A stretch of 27,014 bases of DNA from CAYSEW01 sp964430245. GTDB lineage: Bacteria > Bacteroidota > Bacteroidia > Flavobacteriales_D > Parvicellaceae. Below, piece by piece: positions 1-7,808 of the stretch; the stretch's first letter is position 1; every line of letters starts with the position of its first letter. The position numbers were made by a program, and so were the translations under genes. Below the pieces are notes generated by a model. That model was given only the letters and a program-made list of their open reading frames with translations. It had not been told where the DNA came from and made no database searches. The stretch covers positions 1 to 27,014 of the forward strand of contig CAYSEW010000034.1 of NCBI GenBank assembly GCA_964430245.1, read 5' to 3'.

Positions 1-1011
1 ACAACTGCAATGCAATTAGCTATTGATGCTTTTGGCCCTATTGCTGATAACGCTGGTGGAATTGCGGAAATGTCTGAATTAGATCCTGAAGTTAGAGAAA
101 GAACAGATATTCTTGATGCCGTAGGTAATACTACAGCAGCAGTAGGGAAAGGATTTGCCATTGCTTCTGCTGCATTAACTGCATTGGCATTATTTGCTGC
201 CTATGTTACTTTCACTGGAATAGACGGAATTAATATTTTCAAAGCTAAGGTGCTAGCAGCATTATTTATTGGTGGTATGATTCCAGTTGTTTTCTCTGCA
301 ATGGCGATGAGTTCTGTTGGGAAAGCAGCCATGGCAATGGTAAAAGAAGTTAGGCGTCAATTCAAAGAAATTCCTGGAATTATGGAAAGAAAAGCAGAGC
401 CTGAATATGATAAATGCGTAGACATTTCTACAAAAGCAGCGCTTAAAGAAATGATGTTACCTGGTATATTAACAATTGCTGGACCCATCATAATTGGGTT
501 TACTATGGGGGCAGAATCGTTAGGAGCTTATATGGCAGGTGTTACTGTTTCGGGTGTTCTTTGGGCTATTTTTCAGAACAATGCTGGTGGTGCTTGGGAT
601 AATGCTAAAAAATCATTTGAAGCTGGTGTTGAGATAGATGGAGAAATGACTTTCAAAGGCTCTGAAGCTCATAAAGCTGCAGTTACTGGAGATACAGTTG
701 GTGATCCATTTAAAGACACTTCTGGTCCATCAATGAATATATTGATTAAGTTGACTTGTTTAGTTGGATTAGTAATCGCACCTATATTAGGTGATGGTCA
801 TAGCGAAAGTGAAGAAGAAAACTTAAGTGCTGTAATTAAAATTGAATATTTAGACGAGAATGGATCTTTAGTAAGTAACAACGAAACAATTGTTGCTACA
901 AAAGAACAAATTGACATTAAAATTAATGAAGTAAAAGAGAAAGCTGAAAAGCTTAAAAACAAGAATAATGATGTCAAAATCAATATAGAAGTAAATTCTC
1001 AAAACAAATAA
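1..1011 (+). CDS. hppA: Membrane-bound ion-pumping pyrophosphatase, C-terminal part (5' end outside window)
   Basis: This is the C-terminal third or so of a membrane-integral pyrophosphatase, which couples hydrolysis of cytoplasmic PPi to Na+ and/or H+ export. The frame is open from base 1, so the ATG at 10 is internal. Conserved family blocks are visible: GPIADNAGGIAEMS near the start (a metal-PPi site), GNTTAAVGKGFAI, WDNAKKSFEAG and GDTVGDPFKDTSGPS, between hydrophobic helices. In the GNTT block the pattern is Ala with Gly three residues later, which in this family marks K+-dependent enzymes; K+-independent ones carry Lys there. Na+ versus H+ specificity depends on residues upstream of the window and cannot be read. 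After the last helix (ending near base 790) there is a charged tail of about 70 residues, longer than the usual family end. A strong terminator follows. The identity is firm. Confidence 0.96.
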   Translation, partial: TTAMQLAIDAFGPIADNAGGIAEMSELDPEVRERTDILDAVGNTTAAVGKGFAIASAALTALALFAAYVTFTGIDGINIFKAKVLAALFIGGMIPVVFSAMAMSSVGKAAMAMVKEVRRQFKEIPGIMERKAEPEYDKCVDISTKAALKEMMLPGILTIAGPIIIGFTMGAESLGAYMAGVTVSGVLWAIFQNNAGGAWDNAKKSFEAGVEIDGEMTFKGSEAHKAAVTGDTVGDPFKDTSGPSMNILIKLTCLVGLVIAPILGDGHSESEEENLSAVIKIEYLDENGSLVSNNETIVATKEQIDIKINEVKEKAEKLKNKNNDVKINIEVNSQNK

Positions 1012-1030
1012 GTTTATATTTTACAAAACT

Positions 1031-1059
1031 AAATCCGGCCTAGTGCCGGATTTTTTTTT
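1031..1059 (+). terminator. Intrinsic terminator after hppA
   Basis: A perfect 9-bp stem, AAATCCGGC (1031-1039) pairing with GCCGGATTT (1045-1053), closes a five-base loop and runs into an unbroken T-tract to 1059. It lies 20 bases after the hppA stop codon and separates hppA from coaX. Confidence 0.9.
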
Positions 1060-1071
1060 AATAGCTATCTG

Positions 1072-1079
1072 TATATTTG
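1072..1079 (+). promoter_or_regulatory. Bacteroidota -7 promoter box before coaX
   Basis: TATATTTG matches the TAnnTTTG -7 consensus of Bacteroidota. It ends only 4 bases before the coaX ATG at 1084, so the expected transcript start falls at or just inside the start codon, and the mRNA would be leaderless or nearly so. I see no clear TTG at -33; the upstream space is filled by the hppA terminator. Confidence 0.5.
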
Positions 1080-1083
1080 ATAT

Positions 1084-1803
1084 ATGAATCTAGTGTTAGA
1101 CATAGGGAATTCATTTGTAAAACTTGCATTATTTAATGGCAGCGAGTTAGTAGAGAAATCCAATTGTTTAATAAATGATTTGAATTCTTATCTAATAAAA
1201 AAGAAATTCGATAGAGGAATAATATGTTCTGTTAATCACCCTGAATTATCTAAAGAAGTAGTAAAAGAACATTCAGAGTTATTGATTTTAAATCACCAAT
1301 TAAAGCTTCCTATTAAGAACTCATACAAAAGCCCTAAAACATTAGGTTATGATCGATTGGCGAATGCTGTAGGTGCATTTTGTTTAAGTCCTGATCAAAA
1401 TAATTTAATAATAGATATGGGCACCTGCCTTAAATTTGATTTAATTAATGATCGAAATGAATACTTAGGAGGATCTATTTCTCCAGGTATAAAAATGAGG
1501 TATCAATCCTTAAATACTTTTACTGCAAAACTTCCGTTATTGGAAGATGTTAAAAAAACTGAGCTTATTGGAGTTGATACTTCGAGTTCAATATCTTCTG
1601 GAGTCATAAATGGGGTGATGTCAGAAATTGAAAATATGATCAATATGTATAGAAAAAAGTATGCTCAATTGAATATTTATTTAACTGGTGGGGATGCTCA
1701 AGTATATATTTCAATTGCAGATACCCAAAAAAGTAGCATATTTGCACACGATTACATTACACTACTAGGATTGAATGAGATACTGAATGAAAATGTGGCA
1801 TAA
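1084..1803 (+). CDS. coaX: Type III pantothenate kinase
   Basis: CoaX phosphorylates pantothenate with ATP in the first step of coenzyme A synthesis, in the cytoplasm. The 239-residue protein has the acetate-kinase-superfamily fold signatures: the N-terminal phosphate loop DIGNS (D6-S10), the GYDRLANAVGA block with the expected catalytic Asp (D90), the second phosphate motif DMGTC (D111-C115) and the GGSISPG block near residue 137. Length is close to the usual 240-260 residues. The first ATG after the promoter box is the only sensible start, since the DIGNS motif begins at residue 6. It opens a gene string whose next member overlaps its 3' end by 17 bases. In many flavobacteria coaX sits beside the same outer-membrane barrel/TPR/lptC genes, so the arrangement looks conserved rather than accidental. 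Confidence 0.95.
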   Translation: MNLVLDIGNSFVKLALFNGSELVEKSNCLINDLNSYLIKKKFDRGIICSVNHPELSKEVVKEHSELLILNHQLKLPIKNSYKSPKTLGYDRLANAVGAFCLSPDQNNLIIDMGTCLKFDLINDRNEYLGGSISPGIKMRYQSLNTFTAKLPLLEDVKKTELIGVDTSSSISSGVINGVMSEIENMINMYRKKYAQLNIYLTGGDAQVYISIADTQKSSIFAHDYITLLGLNEILNENVA

Positions 1804-3157
1804 AATAATCACAACATTATTATTTGTTTTTACTGGATTGGTCTTGTTCTGCCAAAACCTTAATACATCTCCTTATACAAGATTTGGGCTTGGGGAGATC
1901 AATAAACCCATAACAACTCACTATCAAGGAATGGGAGGACTTTCTGTGTCCTATTCTGATTTTCATATGGTTAATATTTCTAATCCAGCTACTTATTCAA
2001 CATTACGAAAAAACAACCCTGTATTTGATCTTGGCGTTTCAGGTAAAATATCCAATTATAGAGCAGAATCAAATGGTGAGGTCAATACAAGTCAGGGGAA
2101 TAATTTTTTACTGAATAACATGATTCTTGGATTGCCTGTAACTAAAAGGTGCGGTGTAACCCTGGGTTTATTGCCTTATTCAACAGTGGGATATGATATT
2201 TCTTCAAATACTTTACTTTCTTCAGATACAGTTACCTATAATTACAGAGGAGACGGAAGTGTCAATAGAATTTTACTAGGATCTGGATATGATGTGATCA
2301 ATAAAGGTGACACAACTAGATTTTCATTGGGTCTTAATGCATCTTATATTTTCGGAACACTCAACAGAAATAATAGTGTAATATTTCAGGAAGGCACTTT
2401 TTATAATACTCGCGTTCAAAACAAAATGACCTTAAGTGGGTTTTCATTCGATGCGGGCATCCATTTTTATCAAGAAGTGAAAGGTAAAGCAGAAAATGAC
2501 ATTTGGGTTTATCAGCTAGGAGCAACACAGTCATTTAGTTCCCAAATAGGCGCACGAAGAGATTTTTATGCGTATTCCTTTATTTATAATTTTTCTGTAC
2601 AGGAAATCCCAAAAGACACTACCTATTTTTATGAAGATCAAACAGGGAATATTACTTTGCCAGATCATTTTTCAATTGGTATGAACTTGGGGCGTAATAA
2701 ACAAAATAAAAATGTATGGTCTATAGGAGCTCAGTTTAATATAGCTAACTGGGATATCTACAAAGAGGTTTTTGATAATATAGCATCGGGAAATCAGGAT
2801 TTGTCTCAAATGACTGAGCTGATTATTGGAGGAAGAATTACACCAACAATTGATTTTGATGATAAAAACAAGAATAGCTTTCAAAAATCAACTTATTCAT
2901 TTGGTTTTAAATATGGCAATTCATTTATTAACATCAACGATCAACAATTGACTAATTATGGCATGAATTTTGGCATATCAATACCACTGCTTAGCTCACG
3001 TTCTTTATCAAGGGTAAATTTAAGTGCTGAGCTAGGGAGAATGGGAACAATTGAAAATGAATTAATTGAAGAAAGTTATTTAAAATTGTCTATCGGATTC
3101 AGTTTAGCCCCTGATACTAGATATGACCGATGGTTTAAAAAGAGAAAATATGATTAA
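1787..3157 (+). CDS. Outer-membrane beta-barrel protein of unknown substrate
   Basis: A signal peptide occupies about residues 1-22 (Lys-rich start, hydrophobic TTLLFVFTGLVLF, then FCQN). The mature part starts with NTSPYTRFGLGEIN, followed by alternating aromatic/polar beta-strand segments to the C-terminus, as in FadL-like and other Bacteroidota barrels. I cannot assign a substrate. The start at 1787 lies inside coaX (17-base overlap); an in-frame ATG two codons later is equally possible. The end overlaps the next gene by 8 bases, so the two are probably translationally coupled. Its position between coaX and a TPR protein/lptC suggests an envelope role, possibly related to LPS or lipid handling, but that is inference from context only. 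Confidence 0.85.
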   Translation: MKMWHKIITTLLFVFTGLVLFCQNLNTSPYTRFGLGEINKPITTHYQGMGGLSVSYSDFHMVNISNPATYSTLRKNNPVFDLGVSGKISNYRAESNGEVNTSQGNNFLLNNMILGLPVTKRCGVTLGLLPYSTVGYDISSNTLLSSDTVTYNYRGDGSVNRILLGSGYDVINKGDTTRFSLGLNASYIFGTLNRNNSVIFQEGTFYNTRVQNKMTLSGFSFDAGIHFYQEVKGKAENDIWVYQLGATQSFSSQIGARRDFYAYSFIYNFSVQEIPKDTTYFYEDQTGNITLPDHFSIGMNLGRNKQNKNVWSIGAQFNIANWDIYKEVFDNIASGNQDLSQMTELIIGGRITPTIDFDDKNKNSFQKSTYSFGFKYGNSFININDQQLTNYGMNFGISIPLLSSRSLSRVNLSAELGRMGTIENELIEESYLKLSIGFSLAPDTRYDRWFKKRKYD

Positions 3158-4463
3158 TAAAAGTTTAAAAAACATCATTTTTATACTATCCTTTTTTATT
3201 TATAGTGCTTATTCTGCACAGGATTGCAATGTTCAAAATAAACCTGACTTTGGGGATGATAGTTTGTCTTGTAGACAAAATGTTTCATTGTATTCAGAAT
3301 TTCTAAAGCAAAAAAATTGGGCTGATGCAAGCAAACCGTGGTGGAAAGCTCAAAAAGTATGTCCTACTTATAAAACCAATTTATATAAGAACGGGACCTA
3401 TATCTATAGGCAAATTGCTTCTGCTAAGAAGAAAGAAAAATCTCCTGACCTTAATCTTTATGTAGATTCTTTATTTATGATCTATGATCTTTGGATTGAG
3501 AATTATGGCGATTGTGATGAAATTAAATTAAAGTCTTCAAAAGACATTATGAAGTTTAAGGCTAAAACTGATTTTGAAAAAGCTTTTAATGATTATCAGT
3601 CTGTTTACGAATCAAATAAGGATTTAATTTCTTATGGAGATATTCAATCGCTTTTTTATTCGACTATATATATGTTTAATAACAAAAAAATGGATTGTGA
3701 TGGGTTCTTACAGATATATGAAAATATGTCTAGCTTATGTGATATGAATATACAATCAGATAATAAAGCAGATAAGTTTAAAAAAGTTCAGATCTTTTTA
3801 GATAACAGTATTAGTTCATGTGCAACATGTGATAAACTTGAAGAGATCTATACTGTAAAGCTGGCCAAGGATTCAACTAATATGGAGTTGACAAGAAAAG
3901 TATTTAGCCTCTTAAGCGCTAAAAAGTGTACAGAATCCGATTTTTATTTAAACTTATTAGATATTGTTCTTAACGATCCGGACAATCCACCTACAGCTAA
4001 AGATTTGATTAGTGCTGCTCTTGCTGATCATAAAAGAAAAGATTATTCATTGGCTAAAGACAGGTTTTCAAGAGCATTAGAAGCCATAGAAATAGACGAT
4101 GAATTAAAGCAAAAATGTTATCAATTTCTATATGATATTGCATTAAAAAGAAATAATTATAAGGAAGCTTTTAGCTATGCTTCTTCCATTACTGATAATT
4201 GTGTAGCGAATGAAAAGAAAGCGTATGCTGTTGCAAGTAGTGCTACTAAATGTGGCTCAACTCCATTAGAAAAAAGTTTGATCTATTGTTTAGCACTTGA
4301 TTATGCTGATAAATCTTGTGGAAAAATTGGTTCATCAACAATAAACTCTTGGAAATCGTCTCTGTTACCTATGCAAGAGTTGGTGATGATGAACGAGAAA
4401 CAAGGAACTTCTTATAATGTATCATGCTGGAATAAGTCTACTACATTACGATCAAGAGATTAA
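3150..4463 (+). CDS. Secreted tetratricopeptide-repeat protein
   Basis: This 437-residue protein begins with a signal peptide (KSLKNIIFILSFFIYSAYSA, then QDCN). Helical repeat segments follow; the clearest TPR-like stretch is DYSLAKDRFSRALEAIE near residue 300. About fifteen cysteines are spread along the chain, unusual for a cytoplasmic protein and compatible with an oxidising periplasm. The frame is open upstream to an ATG at 3123, but that start would put nine polar residues before the signal peptide, so I chose the ATG at 3150. It overlaps the stop of the barrel gene, and its own stop overlaps the lptC start as TAATG. It may be a periplasmic scaffold for the neighbouring barrel or the LPS-export chain. 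No specific function can be read from the sequence. Confidence 0.8.
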   Translation: MINKSLKNIIFILSFFIYSAYSAQDCNVQNKPDFGDDSLSCRQNVSLYSEFLKQKNWADASKPWWKAQKVCPTYKTNLYKNGTYIYRQIASAKKKEKSPDLNLYVDSLFMIYDLWIENYGDCDEIKLKSSKDIMKFKAKTDFEKAFNDYQSVYESNKDLISYGDIQSLFYSTIYMFNNKKMDCDGFLQIYENMSSLCDMNIQSDNKADKFKKVQIFLDNSISSCATCDKLEEIYTVKLAKDSTNMELTRKVFSLLSAKKCTESDFYLNLLDIVLNDPDNPPTAKDLISAALADHKRKDYSLAKDRFSRALEAIEIDDELKQKCYQFLYDIALKRNNYKEAFSYASSITDNCVANEKKAYAVASSATKCGSTPLEKSLIYCLALDYADKSCGKIGSSTINSWKSSLLPMQELVMMNEKQGTSYNVSCWNKSTTLRSRD

Positions 4464-5008
4464 TGCCAAAATCAATCATAGTTATTTCATTTTTTCTTTT
4501 AATTACATTGTTAATCTCGTCATGTAATAATAATGAGATCAATAATTTACCTTCTAAAGATCAACCGGTAGAAATTACTTATCAGGATTCTATATTGTAT
4601 TCTGATATGGGTAATTCAAAAATTAAATTAATAAGTGAAGAAGTACACAGGTATGATTCTAAAAACGAGACAATCCTTGAATGTCCAAAAGGTATGATGC
4701 TGACATTTTATGATTCATTACAACAACAACAATCAGTTCTTAAGTCAGATTATGGTAAATTTTATACAGAAGACCAATATTTATTAGTGAAAGAAAATGT
4801 TGTTTTTTCTAATTATAAAAAGGATACTTTATTTACTGATCTATTACATATTTATTTTAAAAAAGACAGTTTATATACAGATCAAGGAGTGCAAGTTTCT
4901 TCAGGAAATGGAGTTGTTTTTGCCGATGAATTGATTGCAAATAGTAACTTTACTTTTTATCAATTATTAAACATTAAAGATAGCCATATCAAATATGAAG
5001 AACAATAA
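4463..5008 (+). CDS. lptC: LptC-family LPS export lipoprotein
   Basis: LptC passes lipopolysaccharide from the inner-membrane LptBFG transporter to the periplasmic LptA bridge. The N-terminus is a lipoprotein signal: hydrophobic IIVISFFLLITLLISS followed by the lipobox Cys (LISSC, C21). The 181-residue body shows the typical Bacteroidota LptC order of short beta-strands: ITYQDSILYSDMG, then ILECPKGMMLTFYD, then LKSDYGKFYTEDQYLLVKENVVF, then LFTDLLHIYFKKDSLYTDQGVQV. That is the repeated OstA-like jellyroll wording (sequence made, strand, loss of a 'target', strand). Proteobacterial LptC is instead anchored by a transmembrane helix; lipoprotein anchoring is common in this phylum. It starts by TAATG overlap with the TPR gene and overlaps the next small gene by 14 bases. 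Confidence 0.88.
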   Translation: MPKSIIVISFFLLITLLISSCNNNEINNLPSKDQPVEITYQDSILYSDMGNSKIKLISEEVHRYDSKNETILECPKGMMLTFYDSLQQQQSVLKSDYGKFYTEDQYLLVKENVVFSNYKKDTLFTDLLHIYFKKDSLYTDQGVQVSSGNGVVFADELIANSNFTFYQLLNIKDSHIKYEEQ

Positions 5009-5237
5009 TACAGGACTAGACAAATTAAGAAAGTGGAACAGGAGATTAGAAAAAGTTTGGCTGGTCATTGCAATTGCAACTTTACTCATTTCTATAGTAA
5101 TTGGGTTCATGGATAACTGGGTGTGGAGGGAGGTAGCTACTTACTTTTTATTATCTGGATTAGCTTGGGGAATTTTCCTTATTAGAAGAGGATTAAGGAA
5201 GAGGCTAGATAAAAATAGCAATTCAAATAATAAATAG
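4995..5237 (+). CDS. Small two-helix membrane protein, unknown function
   Basis: This 80-residue protein has a basic N-terminus (GLDKLRKWNRRLEKVW), two hydrophobic helices (about residues 23-39, LVIAIATLLISIVIGF, and 49-64, TYFLLSGLAWGIFLI) and a basic, Asn-rich tail. By the positive-inside rule both ends face the cytoplasm. It starts within the last codons of lptC (14-base overlap), so it is almost certainly cotranscribed and coupled with lptC. I recognise no named family. Similar small proteins between lptC and the CNNM/CBS gene occur in related genomes, to my recollection, which would make it a real gene. A helper role in LPS export is a guess from position only. Confidence 0.75.
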   Translation: MKNNNTGLDKLRKWNRRLEKVWLVIAIATLLISIVIGFMDNWVWREVATYFLLSGLAWGIFLIRRGLRKRLDKNSNSNNK

Positions 5238-5239
5238 TT

Positions 5240-5262
5240 TAAATTTGAATAATCTTCAAATT
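5240..5262 (+). promoter_or_regulatory. Promoter box and inverted repeat before the CNNM/CBS gene
   Basis: TAAATTTG at 5240-5247 fits the TAnnTTTG -7 box. It is part of an inverted repeat, AATTTGAA (5242-5249) and TTCAAATT (5255-5262), with a five-base centre. The repeat ends 4 bases before the ATG at 5267. It could be an operator over the transcript start, a start-site hairpin, or simply AT-rich symmetry. Confidence 0.4.
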
Positions 5263-5266
5263 ATTT

Positions 5267-6562
5267 ATGGATCAGGACCTTTTTTTAATTCTGACAGTTA
5301 TTATTATCGCTTTAATTTTTTCTGCCTTTTTTTCCGGGATGGAAATAGCGTTTATTTCTGCTAATCGTCTAAAGATTGAATTAGACAATAAAAAAGGAGG
5401 ATTTAAAGCAAAAGTATTGGCTTATTTCGCAAAGAAGCCAGGCTGGTTTATTGGGGCTATGCTTATTGGTAATAATATTGCGTTAGTTATTTATTCTCTT
5501 TACATGGCATTTGTTCTTAAGCCACTATTTATGGAATGGTTTGATCATGCGGGTTTAGTATTGTTATTCCAGACAGTTTTTTCAACATTATTTGTGCTTG
5601 TTTTCGCTGAATTTTTACCAAAAGTAATTTTTAGAATTAACCCAAATAGATTGTTAAATGTAATGGCATTTCCACTCATGTTATTTTACGGAATATTATG
5701 GATACCTACATTAATCGTCATTGGATTGACAGAAGGAATTTTGACTTTTTTTATTGAGAAAAACAGTAATGAGAATGATAAAATTGCTTTTGAAAAAGTG
5801 GATCTTGATAATTATTTAAGTGAGGTTACACAAGATGTTGAGGTGGAAGAAGAATTGGAGCATGAGGTAAAAATATTTCACAATGCCCTAGGGTTTTCTC
5901 AAGTAATGGCAAGAGATTGTATGATCCCAAGAAATGAAATAGTGGCCTTTGAAATTGAAGAAGATATTAATGAGTTGAAAAAAAAATTCATTGAAACCGG
6001 ATTGTCAAAAATTCTAATTTATCGTGATTCTATAGATAATATAATTGGATATATTCATTGTTTGGAATTATTTGGAAAGCCTACTCATATTAAATCAATT
6101 TTGTTGCCAATCAGCATTATACCTGAAAGTATTACTGCTAATAAAATCCTTGAAGAATTTATTGCTAAAAAAAGAAGTATTTCTGTTGTTGTTGATGAGT
6201 TTGGGGGAACATCTGGAATGGTAACAATGGAAGATGTAATTGAAGAGATTTTTGGTGAAATTGATGACGAGCATGATATGGATGATATAACACATTATCA
6301 AATATCTGAGTTTGAATTTGAATTTTCTGGAAGAGTTGAAGTAGATTTTATTAATGAAAGATACAGATTGAATTTTCCAGTAAAGGAGGATTACGAAACG
6401 CTAGGTGGTATGATCATTCATCATACTGAAAACATCCCTAAAAAGGGACAGTTTATTTCTATAGGGGACTTTAAAATATTAATAAAGGAGGTTTCTAATA
6501 CAAGAATTGAATGGGTCTCAGTTTTCCTAATCAAGGGAGACAAGAAAAAAAATGATCAATAA
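5267..6562 (+). CDS. CNNM/DUF21-CBS-CorC_HlyC membrane protein ('hemolysin' family)
   Basis: The 431-residue protein has the family's three-part build. An N-terminal DUF21/CNNM membrane domain (about residues 1-170) begins with the hallmark SAFFSGMEIAFISANRLKIE and contains GNNIALVIYS. A CBS-domain pair (about 205-335) includes MARDCMIPRNEIVAFE and the second-CBS end VVVDEFGGTSGMVTMEDVIEEIFGEI. The C-terminal CorC_HlyC transporter-associated domain (about 345-425) contains YRLNFPVKEDYETLGGMI. Family members are linked to Mg2+/Co2+ efflux or to cation sensing; the old name hemolysin is misleading. GldE, a gliding-motility protein of this phylum, has the same architecture, but gldD is not adjacent, so I do not use that name. 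It follows the lptC cluster after a 29-base gap with its own promoter box, and its stop overlaps the convergent permease gene by 7 bases. Confidence 0.92.
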   Translation: MDQDLFLILTVIIIALIFSAFFSGMEIAFISANRLKIELDNKKGGFKAKVLAYFAKKPGWFIGAMLIGNNIALVIYSLYMAFVLKPLFMEWFDHAGLVLLFQTVFSTLFVLVFAEFLPKVIFRINPNRLLNVMAFPLMLFYGILWIPTLIVIGLTEGILTFFIEKNSNENDKIAFEKVDLDNYLSEVTQDVEVEEELEHEVKIFHNALGFSQVMARDCMIPRNEIVAFEIEEDINELKKKFIETGLSKILIYRDSIDNIIGYIHCLELFGKPTHIKSILLPISIIPESITANKILEEFIAKKRSISVVVDEFGGTSGMVTMEDVIEEIFGEIDDEHDMDDITHYQISEFEFEFSGRVEVDFINERYRLNFPVKEDYETLGGMIIHHTENIPKKGQFISIGDFKILIKEVSNTRIEWVSVFLIKGDKKKNDQ

Positions 6563-7773
6563 AAGAATTGCTTAAAATGCTTTTTAACAAGGTAGGTAGT
6601 TGGTATAAAAGATGATATTAAACCAATTAAAAGTAATATTATAGAGATTGAAAAAACGTCTGATAATGCAACATCAACTGGCCAATATGGTACAACAGAG
6701 TTATCCAGCTTAATTAAATGATACTTGTTCTGGATAAGGCATATTACAACTCCGAAGAGCAAACCTAATATCCCGCCCAATAAATTAATATACAAGCCTT
6801 CTTTAAAAAAGATATTCCTTATTAAGGTCTGAGTTGCCCCCAATGAAATTAAAGTCGAGATGTCTTTTTTCTTGTCAAGGATCAGCATTGTTAAAGAAGC
6901 AATAATGTTAAAAGTAGATAAGATTAAGATGAAAATTAGAATAAGGAAGACCATCCATTTTTCAGCGGCATTTGTTTTAAATATTAATTCATTTTTTTCG
7001 AAATTGGTTTTTATTTGAAAAGAATCTCCAATAATCTTAATTAAGTCACTTCTTATTTCATTGATGTCAATTTTTTCTGAAGTGCCTATTTCTATTGAAG
7101 TGATTTCCTTTTCATAATTAAGAAGATCTCTTGCGAATTTGATTGGCACTATGAAGTATGTATTATTTAGTTCAGGGTTTATATTAAAAACCCCTCCTAT
7201 TTCAATCATCTTTTCTTTAAAGGCGTCAGCATTATTTCTTTTAATCTTTTCGTCTCTTAAAAGACCATAAACAGTAATAGTATTGATGATTTCTCTATAG
7301 GGTCCTGAAATTTGATTGTGCAGCCCTGCGCCTATAATTGCTTTAGTATTATTGTGATCTATTTTATTTTCATCGTCAATTAATGAAGCTTCTAAGTCAC
7401 AGATTTCAAAATAAGGCGCTTCAACTCCCTTCATTACAGCATTTACCCATCTTTCACCTTTTTTTATCATTGTTGTTTCTTCAATAACACAGCTAAAGCC
7501 AGTAACTCCCTTGCAGTTTTTTAAAGATGAAATTTTTAGAGAATCCAAAGTAAATGTTTTGCCGTTTTTAGGAGTGATGATAAGGTCTGGATGATGCTTA
7601 CTATATAAGTTGGCTACTAATCCTTCTATGCCATTAAATCCACTTAGGACTATTATCATGGCTGAAGAGCTTACAAATATTCCAATTACTGATATAAACG
7701 ATATTATATTAATAATGCTTTTAGACTTTTTAGAAAAAAGATATCTACTTGCTATAAATCTTGAAATATTCAC
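6556..7773 (-). CDS. LolE/FtsX-family ABC transporter permease
   Basis: This 405-residue protein has the four-helix layout of lipoprotein-releasing (LolC/E) and MacB-type permeases. A first transmembrane helix lies after a basic N-terminus (ASRYLFSKKSKSIINIISFISVIGIFVSSSAMIIVLSGFNG, residues 8-50), then a large periplasmic domain (about 50-265), then three helices near 273-300, 320-347 and 368-392. The N-terminal wording closely matches LolE-like proteins of Bacteroidota. With an ATPase (LolD) it would extract lipoproteins from the inner membrane; no ATPase is in the window, so the substrate stays unproven. The start codon is GTG. It lies 35 bases downstream of dprA on the same strand and may share its transcript. 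Confidence 0.85.
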   Translation of the reverse strand: MNISRFIASRYLFSKKSKSIINIISFISVIGIFVSSSAMIIVLSGFNGIEGLVANLYSKHHPDLIITPKNGKTFTLDSLKISSLKNCKGVTGFSCVIEETTMIKKGERWVNAVMKGVEAPYFEICDLEASLIDDENKIDHNNTKAIIGAGLHNQISGPYREIINTITVYGLLRDEKIKRNNADAFKEKMIEIGGVFNINPELNNTYFIVPIKFARDLLNYEKEITSIEIGTSEKIDINEIRSDLIKIIGDSFQIKTNFEKNELIFKTNAAEKWMVFLILIFILILSTFNIIASLTMLILDKKKDISTLISLGATQTLIRNIFFKEGLYINLLGGILGLLFGVVICLIQNKYHLIKLDNSVVPYWPVDVALSDVFSISIILLLIGLISSFIPTTYLVKKHFKQFFY

Positions 7774-7808
7774 TACAAATCGAAATTAGTTAAACTGCAC
7801 CTATAATC

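Noticed and set aside
3123..3149. Upstream ATG for the TPR protein
   Set aside because: It would put nine polar residues in front of a clear signal peptide.
5242..5262. AT-only inverted repeat as a terminator after the small membrane protein
   Set aside because: The stem has almost no G-C pairs and no T-tract follows; it is better listed as part of the promoter region.
5267..6562. Naming the CNNM/CBS protein GldE
   Set aside because: The architecture matches, but gldD or other gliding genes are not adjacent, and this family has several paralogues per genome.
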